Of a stretch of 9,852 bases of DNA, positions 1 to 5,788 are shown piece by piece (position 1 is the first letter of the stretch; the number at the start of each line of letters is the position of its first letter). The stretch is taken from contig CAJJBS010000121.1 in assembly GCA_905182385.1 (NCBI GenBank), positions 1 through 9,852 of the forward strand, given 5' to 3'. A model generated the notes under the pieces. It was not told the origin of the DNA. It did no database searches and saw only the letters and a list, made by a program, of their open reading frames with translations. Source of the DNA: Fidelibacterota bacterium TCS55. Its GTDB lineage: Bacteria; Fidelibacterota; Marinisomatia; Marinisomatales; TCS55. A program made the translations under genes and the position numbers.

Positions 1-60
1 ATATTTATAGCTTAGAGACTGCGCAGTTCAGAAAAGCTAAAAAACTTATCCTGGTTAAAT

Positions 61-103
61 AATATATTTTAGCACTCTAAATGGTAGAGTGCTAAAATAT
101 ATT
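61..103. promoter_or_regulatory. CIRCE operator (HrcA binding site) inside an extended inverted repeat
   Basis: The core at 69-95 is TTAGCACTC, nine bases, GAGTGCTAA, an exact match to the consensus CIRCE element bound by the heat-shock repressor HrcA. The symmetry continues outward: 61-77 and 87-103 are perfect reverse complements, giving 17-bp arms around the 9-base spacer. It lies about 100 bases before groES, the usual target. By family knowledge, HrcA represses groESL in non-stressed cells and is released when misfolded protein occupies GroEL. The operator implies an hrcA gene elsewhere in the genome; it is not in this window. If transcribed, the repeat would also form a stable hairpin in the leader RNA. 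Confidence 0.96.
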
Positions 104-129
104 GCTAATGGTTGTTTATAAAGTATAAT
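102..129 (+). promoter_or_regulatory. Candidate sigma-70-type promoter for groESL
   Basis: TTGCTA at 102-107 (four of six matches to TTGACA) is followed after 16 bases by TATAAT at 124-129 (perfect -10). Transcription would start near 136 and leave a leader of roughly 64 bases. In this reading CIRCE sits just upstream of, and its outer arm touches, the -35 box. A second possibility is the extended -10 TGGTTAAAT at 52-60, which lacks a clear -35 but would start transcription inside CIRCE, the more usual operator geometry. AT-rich DNA gives chance -10 matches, so the choice is unsettled. Confidence 0.45.
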
Positions 130-186
130 TTCGGCCCCACATTAATGTGAGAAAATATATAAATGAAATTTAATAAATAATAAAAC

Positions 187-191
187 AGGAG
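187..191 (+). promoter_or_regulatory. groES ribosome binding site
   Basis: AGGAG lies eight bases before the groES ATG at 200. It is a strong Shine-Dalgarno match and fixes the start. It stands out because many later genes in the window have no such motif. Confidence 0.85.
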
Positions 192-199
192 TAAGCGAA

Positions 200-490
200 A
201 TGGCACTAAATGTAAAGCCTCTAGCTGATCGTGTTGTTGTTGAACCTGCAGCGGCAGAAGAAATGTCTTCAGGAGGAATTATCCTTCCAGACACTGCTCA
301 GGAAAAACCACAACAAGGCTCTATTGTTGCAACTGGTCCAGGAAAAGTTTCTGAATCAGGTACTCTAGTAGCAATGGAAGTAAAAAAAGGAGATAAGATT
401 CTATATGGTAAATATAGTGGTACTGAATTCTCATTTGAAGGAACAGACTATTTAATAATGCGCGAGAGTGATATTCTCGCTGTCCTATAA
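200..490 (+). CDS. groES: Co-chaperonin GroES (10 kDa)
   Basis: GroES forms the heptameric lid that caps the GroEL ring in the cytoplasm and encloses folding substrates. The 96-aa length is normal for the family. The N-terminal NVKPLADRVVV is the GroES signature region. Residues about 16-33 form the mobile loop that docks on GroEL, with the hydrophobic tripeptide I27-I28-L29 inside SSGGIILPD. The basic GKVSESG segment near 48-54 and the C-terminal IMRESDILAVL are also typical. The start is supported by AGGAG eight bases upstream. It is the first gene of a two-gene operon under CIRCE control, with groEL 13 bases downstream. Confidence 0.98.
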   Translation: MALNVKPLADRVVVEPAAAEEMSSGGIILPDTAQEKPQQGSIVATGPGKVSESGTLVAMEVKKGDKILYGKYSGTEFSFEGTDYLIMRESDILAVL

Positions 491-494
491 GGAG
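489..494 (+). promoter_or_regulatory. groEL ribosome binding site
   Basis: AAGGAG overlaps the last two bases of the groES stop codon and lies nine bases before the groEL ATG at 504. This fits coupled, high-level translation of the two chaperonin genes. Confidence 0.85.
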
Positions 495-503
495 TAAATA
501 ATA

Positions 504-2138
504 ATGGCTAAAGAAATCTCATATGATCTCGAAGCACGGAATGCCCTTAAGGCCGGTGTGGATAAGCTTGCCAATGCGGTTAAAGTAACACTCGGACCAA
601 AAGGTCGTAATGTTGTAATTGAGAAAAAGTTTGGCGCACCGACTGTCACTAAAGATGGCGTAACGGTTGCTAAAGAAGTTGAATTAGTTAATAGATTAGA
701 AGATGTTGGTGCGCAAATGGTTAAAGAAGTTGCTTCAAAAACTTCTGATGTTGCTGGCGATGGTACAACAACTGCTACAGTTTTAGCTCAAGCCCTTGTT
801 GCTGAAGGTCTAAAAAATGTAACTGCAGGTGCAAACCCAATGTCTATTAAACGTGGTATTGATAAAGCTGCTATTGCAGTAGTTGAGGCACTAAAAAAGC
901 AGAGTAAAGACTTACCTGATTCTGAGCAAATTGCTAATGTAGGGAAAATCTCTGCAAACAATGATGAAGAAATTGGTCAGAAAATTGCTGAAGCTATGGA
1001 AAAAGTAGGTAAAGATGGTGTGATTACGGTTGAAGAATCAAAAACAGCTGAAACCTTTTTGGAAACAGTTGAAGGAATGCAGTTCGATCGTGGTTATCTA
1101 TCTCCTTATTTTGTCACTAACTCTGATAACATGGAAGCTGAATTAGAAGACCCTTATATTCTAATGTATGATAAGAAAATCTCTAATATGAAAGATCTTC
1201 TTCCTTTATTAGAAAAAGTTGTTCAGACTGGTAAACCAGTTATGATTATTGCTGAAGATGTTGAAGGTGAAGCATTAGCAACCTTAGTTGTTAACAAACT
1301 TCGTGGTACCTTTAAAGTATTAGCTGTAAAGGCACCTGGTTTTGGTGACCGTCGTAAAGCTATGCTTGAAGATATTGCAGTACTTACAGGTGCAACGGTC
1401 ATTTCAGAAGATGCCGGTTACAAACTTGAGAATGCTACCTTAGAATACCTTGGTACCTCTAAGCGTGTCGTATCTGATAAAGATAACACAACAATTGTTG
1501 GTGGTAGTGGTAAGACTGAGGCAATAAAAGCTCGTATCAATGAAATCAAAGTTCAGATTGAAAAAACATCATCTGATTATGATCGTGAGAAATTACAAGA
1601 GCGTTTAGCAAAATTATCAGGCGGTGTTGCAGTTATTAATGTAGGTGCAGCGACTGAAGTAGAAATGAAAGAAAAGAAAGCTAGAGTTGAAGATGCACTT
1701 CATGCAACTCGTGCAGCTGTCCAAGAAGGTATTATACCTGGTGGCGGCGTTGCTTTACTTCGTTCTATTCCTGCTTTAGATAAGCTTAAAGTTGATGAAG
1801 AAGAAGCAGTTGGCGTAGATATTATGCGTCGTGCATTGGATGCTCCAATTCGTCAAATTTGTGAAAATGCAGGAGTTGAACCTTCCATTATTGCGCAAGC
1901 TGTACGTGAAGGTAAAGATGACTTCGGTTATGATGCTCGTAATCATGAATATGTAAATATGTTCAAAGCAGGTATCATTGATCCCACGAAAGTTGCTCGC
2001 GTGGCTGTTGAAAATGCTAGCTCAATAGCTGGTATGATTTTAACAACAGAAGCAGCTGTGACTGAAATTCCTGAGAAGGAAGGTCCAGCAATGCCTCCAA
2101 TGGATCCAGGAATGGGTGGCATGGGCGGAATGATGTAA
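504..2138 (+). CDS. groEL: Chaperonin GroEL (60 kDa)
   Basis: GroEL is the double-ring ATP-driven chaperonin that folds cytoplasmic proteins together with GroES. The 544-aa length is standard. Nucleotide-site residues are present: LGPKGRNV near 30-37, D51, and GDGTTT at 85-90 with D86. D397 in VEDALHATRAA corresponds to the ATP-hydrolysis Asp398 of E. coli. The family signature AAVQEGIIPGGG is at 404-415. The protein ends in a short Gly-Met tail (PGMGGMGGMM), the disordered tail in the ring cavity. The gene looks intact, and its codon use is visibly less AT-biased than the genes downstream, as expected for high expression. Two hairpins follow the stop. Confidence 0.99.
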   Translation: MAKEISYDLEARNALKAGVDKLANAVKVTLGPKGRNVVIEKKFGAPTVTKDGVTVAKEVELVNRLEDVGAQMVKEVASKTSDVAGDGTTTATVLAQALVAEGLKNVTAGANPMSIKRGIDKAAIAVVEALKKQSKDLPDSEQIANVGKISANNDEEIGQKIAEAMEKVGKDGVITVEESKTAETFLETVEGMQFDRGYLSPYFVTNSDNMEAELEDPYILMYDKKISNMKDLLPLLEKVVQTGKPVMIIAEDVEGEALATLVVNKLRGTFKVLAVKAPGFGDRRKAMLEDIAVLTGATVISEDAGYKLENATLEYLGTSKRVVSDKDNTTIVGGSGKTEAIKARINEIKVQIEKTSSDYDREKLQERLAKLSGGVAVINVGAATEVEMKEKKARVEDALHATRAAVQEGIIPGGGVALLRSIPALDKLKVDEEEAVGVDIMRRALDAPIRQICENAGVEPSIIAQAVREGKDDFGYDARNHEYVNMFKAGIIDPTKVARVAVENASSIAGMILTTEAAVTEIPEKEGPAMPPMDPGMGGMGGMM

Positions 2139-2159
2139 TCTAAGGATTACTGCTTTTTT
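2135..2159 (+). terminator. Weak hairpin overlapping the groEL stop, possible first terminator
   Basis: GTAATC (2135-2140) and GATTAC (2145-2150) form a six-pair stem with a four-base loop TAAG. The stem includes the groEL stop codon, and a run of six T follows at 2154-2159. The stem is short and AT-rich, so on its own it would be a weak terminator; it may act in tandem with the stronger one just downstream. Confidence 0.4.
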
Positions 2160-2165
2160 ATTACT

Positions 2166-2201
2166 AAAGCCTCTTTTAGAATTCTAAAAGAGGCTTTTTT
2201 T
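2166..2201 (+). terminator. Intrinsic terminator of the groESL operon
   Basis: Bases 2166-2181 and 2182-2197 are perfect reverse complements (16-nt arms; the central GAATTC would form the loop). A GC-containing base AAGCCTC/GAGGCTT is followed by seven consecutive T at 2195-2201. This is a classic Rho-independent terminator and separates the chaperonin operon from the folB run. Confidence 0.93.
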
Positions 2202-2236
2202 ATATAAATAAAGTGGATGGTCATTATTAGTTTAAT

Positions 2237-2264
2237 TTGAAATTAATAGATTCTTTTTTATGAC
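2237..2264 (+). promoter_or_regulatory. Possible promoter for the folB-to-HIT operon
   Basis: TTGAAA at 2237-2242 is followed after 16 bases by TATGAC at 2259-2264 (four of six matches to the -10 consensus). Initiation near 2271 would leave a leader of about 22 bases. Some promoter is needed here because the groESL terminator lies just upstream and the next ten genes have no gap to hold one. The match is modest in AT-rich sequence, so this is tentative. Confidence 0.3.
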
Positions 2265-2292
2265 TTGTAAACATATTTAGATTCTTTCTATC

Positions 2293-2661
2293 ATGGGGAT
2301 AATTAGACTTATAAATATGCAGTTTTACGGATTTCATGGTGTTAATGAATCTGAGAAAATTCTAGGTGGCAGATTTGAAGTTGATGTTGAATTGAACTTA
2401 TCATTAGCATCTTCATGCATCTCAGATAATTTAGAAGAGACCGTCGACTATGAGTCTATATTTAAAATTGTTGATAGTTGTGTAAAAAGAGATAAATTTT
2501 ATTTAATTGAAGCTCTAGCTAATTCTATAGCAAAAGATATTTTAAAGAATAGTAGAATTAAATCTATTCTAGTAAGGGTTAGAAAACCAAATGCACCGAT
2601 AAAAGGGCTCTTAGATACTGTAGAAGTTGAGATTGAAAGAACACAAAAGGATTATGACTGA
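2293..2661 (+). CDS. folB: Dihydroneopterin aldolase
   Basis: FolB converts 7,8-dihydroneopterin to 6-hydroxymethyl-7,8-dihydropterin and glycolaldehyde in folate synthesis. The 122-aa length is normal. Family landmarks appear in order: IRLINMQFYGFHGV at the N-terminus, E21 after HGV, Y53 in the VDY motif, E73 in LIEALA, and the catalytic Lys region RKPNAPI with K98. No Shine-Dalgarno motif is visible before the ATG at 2293, but the protein matches the family from its first residues; the next Met (residue 9) would cut the first strand. The gene overlaps folK by 8 bases. Its product is the substrate of FolK, so the pair encodes consecutive steps. Confidence 0.94.
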   Translation: MGIIRLINMQFYGFHGVNESEKILGGRFEVDVELNLSLASSCISDNLEETVDYESIFKIVDSCVKRDKFYLIEALANSIAKDILKNSRIKSILVRVRKPNAPIKGLLDTVEVEIERTQKDYD

Positions 2662-3160
2662 ATTAGTTTACTTAGGTATAGGCTCAAATATTGGCGATAA
2701 AGAAGTAAATATTTTTACGGCTATTGCCGCATTAGATGTAAGAGATGAAATCAGTGTTAAACAAACAGCTTCTATCTATGAAACGGAACCAATGTATCAT
2801 ACTGATCAGCCAAAATTTTATAATACAGTCGTTGAATTAGAATCAAGTCTACCTCCAGAATCGATGCTTCAAGTGTGTCAAGGTATTGAACTTATGTTGG
2901 GTCGTCCTCAAAATCATAAAAGAAATAAACCGAGAGTAATTGATCTTGATATATTAGCTTATGAGACAAAATCAGTTGACATACTAAATTTAAAAATTCC
3001 ACATCCTCAACTTTTTGCTCGTAAGTTTGTACTTGTTCCATGGACTGAAATTTCACCCAATTTTATGGTGCAAAATTATGGCCGTTCAGTCTCAGAATTA
3101 TTATCATTATGTTCTGACACATCAAATGTCCAAAATCATAAATTAGAAAAAACTGCATGA
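2654..3160 (+). CDS. folK: 2-amino-4-hydroxy-6-hydroxymethyldihydropteridine pyrophosphokinase (HPPK)
   Basis: FolK transfers pyrophosphate from ATP to 6-hydroxymethyl-7,8-dihydropterin, the step after FolB. From the ATG at 2654 the protein is 168 aa, the usual size, and begins MTELVYLGIGSNIGDK, the canonical HPPK start. An in-frame TTG at 2627 would only add nine unrelated residues. Other landmarks are the YETEPM segment at 42-47, QPKFYNTVVEL at 52-62, and the signature NKPRVIDLDIL at 91-101 with magnesium-binding D97 and D99, followed by IPHPQL with H117. The 3' end overlaps the next gene by four bases (ATGA). Confidence 0.96.
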   Translation: MTELVYLGIGSNIGDKEVNIFTAIAALDVRDEISVKQTASIYETEPMYHTDQPKFYNTVVELESSLPPESMLQVCQGIELMLGRPQNHKRNKPRVIDLDILAYETKSVDILNLKIPHPQLFARKFVLVPWTEISPNFMVQNYGRSVSELLSLCSDTSNVQNHKLEKTA

Positions 3161-3798
3161 GAAATCTTTACTATGTTGCAATTGAAGGTACAATAGGTGT
3201 TGGAAAGACAAGTTTAGCAAAACTTATATCTGAGCATCTTGGCGCAAAGCTTGTTTTAGAAGAATTTCAAGATAATCCATTTCTTACAGATTTCTATGAA
3301 GATCCTGAACGTCACGCTTTTCAAACACAACTATGGTTTTTACTTCAAAGGTTTCAACAACAGCAAGATCTAAGACAGATTGATATGTTTCAAAATTTGG
3401 TTATAACCGATTATATGTTCGTAAAAGATCGTTTATTTGCATCACTTAATTTAAATGAAAAAGAAATGTCTCTCTATGATTCAGTAGCAAATATGATGGA
3501 ACGAAATGTGATTGGTCCTGATCTAGTTATTTTCCTCCAGGCAGACACTGAAACTTTAATGCGCAATATATCTAGACGCGGAAGAGATTTTGAAAAAAAT
3601 ATGTCAGAAGATTATATTGATGCGCTTAATCAAGTTTATAATGAATATTTTTTCCGTTATCAAGATACTCCACTTGTTATTATTAACACAAATAATATTG
3701 ATTTTGTTAATAACAAAAGTGACCTTGATGAGGTAATTAATTATATAAGACAACCGGCAAAAGGGACTAAATTTTTTAATCCAACAACTGGTTTGTAA
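3157..3798 (+). CDS. Deoxynucleoside kinase (dGK/dAK type)
   Basis: The enzyme phosphorylates a deoxyribonucleoside with ATP in the dNTP salvage pathway; the exact base preference cannot be read from the sequence. The 213-aa protein has the P-loop GTIGVGKTS at residues 11-19, the EE pair at 35-36 followed by NPFLTDFYEDP (substrate-site region), an aromatic/Gln helix LWFLLQRFQQQQDL, the TDYMFVKDRLFA segment at 84-95 that holds the DR of the family's D/ERS-like motif, and the lid RRGRDFEKNM at 140-149. The lid and TDY segment resemble what I recall of Bacillus deoxyguanosine kinase. It begins four bases inside folK (ATGA), which supports translational coupling. The last 30 or so residues are Asn-rich and less conserved-looking. 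Confidence 0.93.
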   Translation: MRNLYYVAIEGTIGVGKTSLAKLISEHLGAKLVLEEFQDNPFLTDFYEDPERHAFQTQLWFLLQRFQQQQDLRQIDMFQNLVITDYMFVKDRLFASLNLNEKEMSLYDSVANMMERNVIGPDLVIFLQADTETLMRNISRRGRDFEKNMSEDYIDALNQVYNEYFFRYQDTPLVIINTNNIDFVNNKSDLDEVINYIRQPAKGTKFFNPTTGL

Positions 3799-3799
3799 A

Positions 3800-3964
3800 A
3801 TGATAAAACTTTTAATTTTGGGAACTATCGCATATTTTATTTATTTACTTAAAAAGAAATATATTATAAAAAATAATGATCATTATGTTAAAGAAAAAGA
3901 TTCTTATAAGAATCTGAATATTAAAGATGCGGATTATGAAGATATAAGAAAAGAAGGAAAATAG
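3800..3964 (+). CDS. Small membrane-anchored protein, 54 aa, function unknown
   Basis: This short frame fills the gap between the kinase and the DoxX gene. It starts one base after the kinase stop, and its TAG shares a G with the GTG of the next gene. The translation is MIKLLILGTIAYFIYLLKKK followed by a polar tail. Residues 4-17 form one hydrophobic segment, then a Lys stretch (positive-inside, so the tail is probably cytoplasmic), then a charged C-terminus ending IKDADYEDIRKEGK. I recall a similar acidic D-x-E/D-Y/F-E-E/D-I ending from small single-span FCB proteins such as DUF4834, but that link is from memory only. The exact fit between neighbours and the membrane-protein pattern argue that it is real. 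No Shine-Dalgarno motif is visible, so translation is probably by coupling. Confidence 0.72.
   Translation: MIKLLILGTIAYFIYLLKKKYIIKNNDHYVKEKDSYKNLNIKDADYEDIRKEGK
3953..3958 (+). promoter_or_regulatory. Ribosome binding site deciding the GTG start of the DoxX gene
   Basis: GAAGGA lies five bases before the GTG at 3964. There is no in-frame ATG nearby that would keep the N-terminal region of the DoxX protein, so this motif supports the GTG start. It lies within the last codons of the 54-aa gene. Confidence 0.6.
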
Positions 3965-4404
3965 TGAATAAAATATTTAAATTTATTAATGAAAATCCTA
4001 ATTCAAAACATTTAGGTCTACTCTCTCTAAGGTTACTACCCGGTTATTACTTCATTGCAAATCATGGTTGGAGTAAGATCACAAACCCAGCAAAATGGGA
4101 AAACCTTGGAAATGCTTTTACAAAGTATTTTGGCGATTTTCTAGATTTTGCAAACCCATTTTTTGGTTTTTTAGCTGCTTTTGCAGAATCTGCTTGTGCC
4201 ATTTTATTAGTGATTGGTTTATTTACTCGGACATCATCCTTCTTAGCTCTTGCGACGATGTTTGTAGCTGCATTTAATCATATCACAACCACAGGCAGTC
4301 CTGAAAAAGCATGGCTATATTTTTCTATTTTTTTAGCTCTTTTCCTATTAGGCCCAGGTAAATATAGTATCGATAAAATATTTTTTTCTAGGACTGAAGA
4401 CTAA
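3964..4404 (+). CDS. DoxX-family integral membrane protein
   Basis: This 146-aa protein has four predicted membrane segments, at about 17-33, 65-86, 90-108 and 116-131. The first carries the DoxX hallmark SLRLLPGYYFIANHGWSKI (a Leu-Arg pair, a Gly, then HG followed by K). The later GLFTRTSSFLALATMF turn is also typical. DoxX proteins are inner-membrane proteins linked in different bacteria to quinone-dependent sulfur oxidation or to oxidative-stress complexes, but most members have no known role, so only the family is assigned. The start is GTG with a good ribosome binding site. The stop TAA shares its last base with the ATG of the dehydrogenase downstream, so the two are coupled. Confidence 0.85.
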   Translation: MNKIFKFINENPNSKHLGLLSLRLLPGYYFIANHGWSKITNPAKWENLGNAFTKYFGDFLDFANPFFGFLAAFAESACAILLVIGLFTRTSSFLALATMFVAAFNHITTTGSPEKAWLYFSIFLALFLLGPGKYSIDKIFFSRTED

Positions 4405-5429
4405 TGCAGGCAATTCGTATTCATAAACATGGTGGTAAAGAAGTTCTCAATTATGAGTCAGTTCCTAGCCCTAAACCCAAAGAAAATGAAGTTATTATAA
4501 AGATTAAAGCTGCCGCCATGAACCATTTAGATATTTGGGTTCGTCGCGGTGTTCCAGGTGTTCCTTTGCCTATGATTTTAGGTAGCGATGGAGCAGGTGT
4601 TATTACTGAGATCGGAGATTCGGTGACTAAATTTAATGTTAAGGATGAAGTTTGTATTCAACCTTTAACATTTTGTAATAAATGTGATTACTGTCTAAAT
4701 GGTAAAGAAAACTATTGTCATCAGATTGGAATTTTAGGTGAAACTCAAGATGGTACTTTTTGTGAGTATGTAGCAATCTCAGACCGTAATGTTTATTTAA
4801 AACCAAATCATCTTTCATTTGAAGAGACAGCTGCATTCCCTTTAACTGCTCAAACTGCTTATACAATGTTAGTTCGAAGAGCAAAAATTGAACTTGGAGA
4901 AACAGTGTTTGTTTGGGGTGCGGGGTCAGGCGTAGGTACGATGGCTATACAAATTGCTAAAGCTAAAGGTTGTAATGTTATTGCGACTGGTGGATCAGAA
5001 GAAAAGCGAACTCATGCTAAAAATATTGGTGCTGACTTTGTTCTAGATCATTATAATGAAAATATTGTAGATCGAGTAAAGGAATATAGGAACGGTCTTG
5101 GAGTAGATGTAATTATTGAACATCCGGGTGAAGCCACATGGGAAACAAGTATGAAGCTCCTTGGGAAAGGTGGCAGATTGGTTACGTGTGGTGCAACTAC
5201 TGGTCCAAAAGTAAAAATTGATATTAGGCATTTATTTAGCAAACAGCAAAATATCATGGGTTCAACAATGGGTGATGTAGCCGCTTTTGCTGAATGCTTA
5301 GATTTGATATTAGACAGAAAGATTAAACCTATAGTTGATAAATCTTTTTTATTCGAAGAAATACGTGAGGCACATGATTATTTAGAAAATAGTAGTCAAA
5401 TAGGTAAAGTGATTTTATTACCAGAATGA
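4404..5429 (+). CDS. Medium-chain zinc-binding dehydrogenase/reductase with structural zinc only
   Basis: This 341-aa protein is a medium-chain dehydrogenase/reductase (MDR): an N-terminal GroES-like domain (about 1-145) and a Rossmann NAD(P)-binding domain with WGAGSGVG at 171-178. The structural zinc lobe is complete, with C91, C94, C97 and C105. The catalytic zinc ligands are not: the position normally Cys is N40 in AAMNHLDIW, and the usual GHE motif is GSD at 60-62. This places it closer to the quinone-oxidoreductase/enoyl-reductase-like branch than to true alcohol dehydrogenases. A cytoplasmic reductase acting on a quinone or an activated C=C bond is inferred; the substrate is unknown. 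The gene overlaps the DoxX gene by one base and the ferredoxin gene by four, so a shared redox role is possible. Confidence 0.9.
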   Translation: MQAIRIHKHGGKEVLNYESVPSPKPKENEVIIKIKAAAMNHLDIWVRRGVPGVPLPMILGSDGAGVITEIGDSVTKFNVKDEVCIQPLTFCNKCDYCLNGKENYCHQIGILGETQDGTFCEYVAISDRNVYLKPNHLSFEETAAFPLTAQTAYTMLVRRAKIELGETVFVWGAGSGVGTMAIQIAKAKGCNVIATGGSEEKRTHAKNIGADFVLDHYNENIVDRVKEYRNGLGVDVIIEHPGEATWETSMKLLGKGGRLVTCGATTGPKVKIDIRHLFSKQQNIMGSTMGDVAAFAECLDLILDRKIKPIVDKSFLFEEIREAHDYLENSSQIGKVILLPE

Positions 5430-5788
5430 AATATAGTAAGCATATATTTATTTGTACAAATGAACGTGAAGAATGTAGTATTAAAGGAGATTGTGCAAGA
5501 CTTGGAAGTAAAGAAATTCGCATGAAATTTGTTCAACTTATAAGTGAGCATGGTTTAAAAGGTAAAGTGCGTGCAAATAAAAGTGGTTGTTTAGATGCGT
5601 GTGAAATGGGTGCTGCTTTAGTAATCTACCCTAAAGGAATATGGTATACAAAAGTAACCAAATCAGATGTAAATGAAATATTTAATAAATCTATATTAAA
5701 AGATGAAGTTATAGAAAGATTAAAAGCGAATAAAGATACTTGGGGTAAAATGATTGAAATAAGAAGAAAGAATCAGGTTAAAGTATGA
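5426..5788 (+). CDS. Thioredoxin-like [2Fe-2S] ferredoxin
   Basis: The 120-aa protein fits the thioredoxin-fold ferredoxin family (like Aquifex Fd4 and the NuoE C-terminal domain). It opens with a short strand ending in Cys (KHIFICTNE), and has cysteines at 10, 17, 23, 55 and 59. The likely cluster ligands are C10, C23, C55 and C59; the SGCLDACEMGAALVIYP segment is the characteristic second pair followed by a beta strand, and GIWYTKV matches the next strand of the fold. C17 is an extra cysteine. The role is probably one-electron transfer in the cytoplasm, with unknown partners; the overlapping upstream dehydrogenase is the obvious candidate. It overlaps its neighbours by four bases on both sides (ATGA). 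Confidence 0.88.
   Translation: MKYSKHIFICTNEREECSIKGDCARLGSKEIRMKFVQLISEHGLKGKVRANKSGCLDACEMGAALVIYPKGIWYTKVTKSDVNEIFNKSILKDEVIERLKANKDTWGKMIEIRRKNQVKV

Noticed and set aside
1..60. Possible structured RNA or end of an upstream gene (palindrome ACTGCGCAGT at 18-27, and TAGCTT with AAGCTA flanking it)
   Set aside because: The central palindrome leaves no loop, the outer stem is only six pairs, no T run follows, and no coding frame with recognisable sequence is seen.
2627..2653. TTG start extending folK upstream by nine codons
   Set aside because: HPPK proteins begin at the LVYLGIGSN strand; the ATG at 2654 fits the family and gives the usual 8-base overlap with folB.
3680..3713. Inverted repeat TTATTAACA / TGTTAATAA with a 16-base loop near the 3' end of the kinase gene
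   Set aside because: It is inside coding sequence rich in Asn and Ile codons, is entirely AT-rich apart from one pair, and has no T run at the right place for a terminator.
4095..4277. A 60-codon + strand frame inside the DoxX gene
   Set aside because: It lies wholly within the well-supported DoxX coding region in another frame, and its Cys/Phe/Trp-rich translation looks like a frame shadow.
4639..5523. Several minus-strand frames of 62-81 codons opposite the dehydrogenase and ferredoxin genes
   Set aside because: All oppose confidently identified + strand genes, have no ribosome binding sites or domain-like sequence, and are expected by chance.
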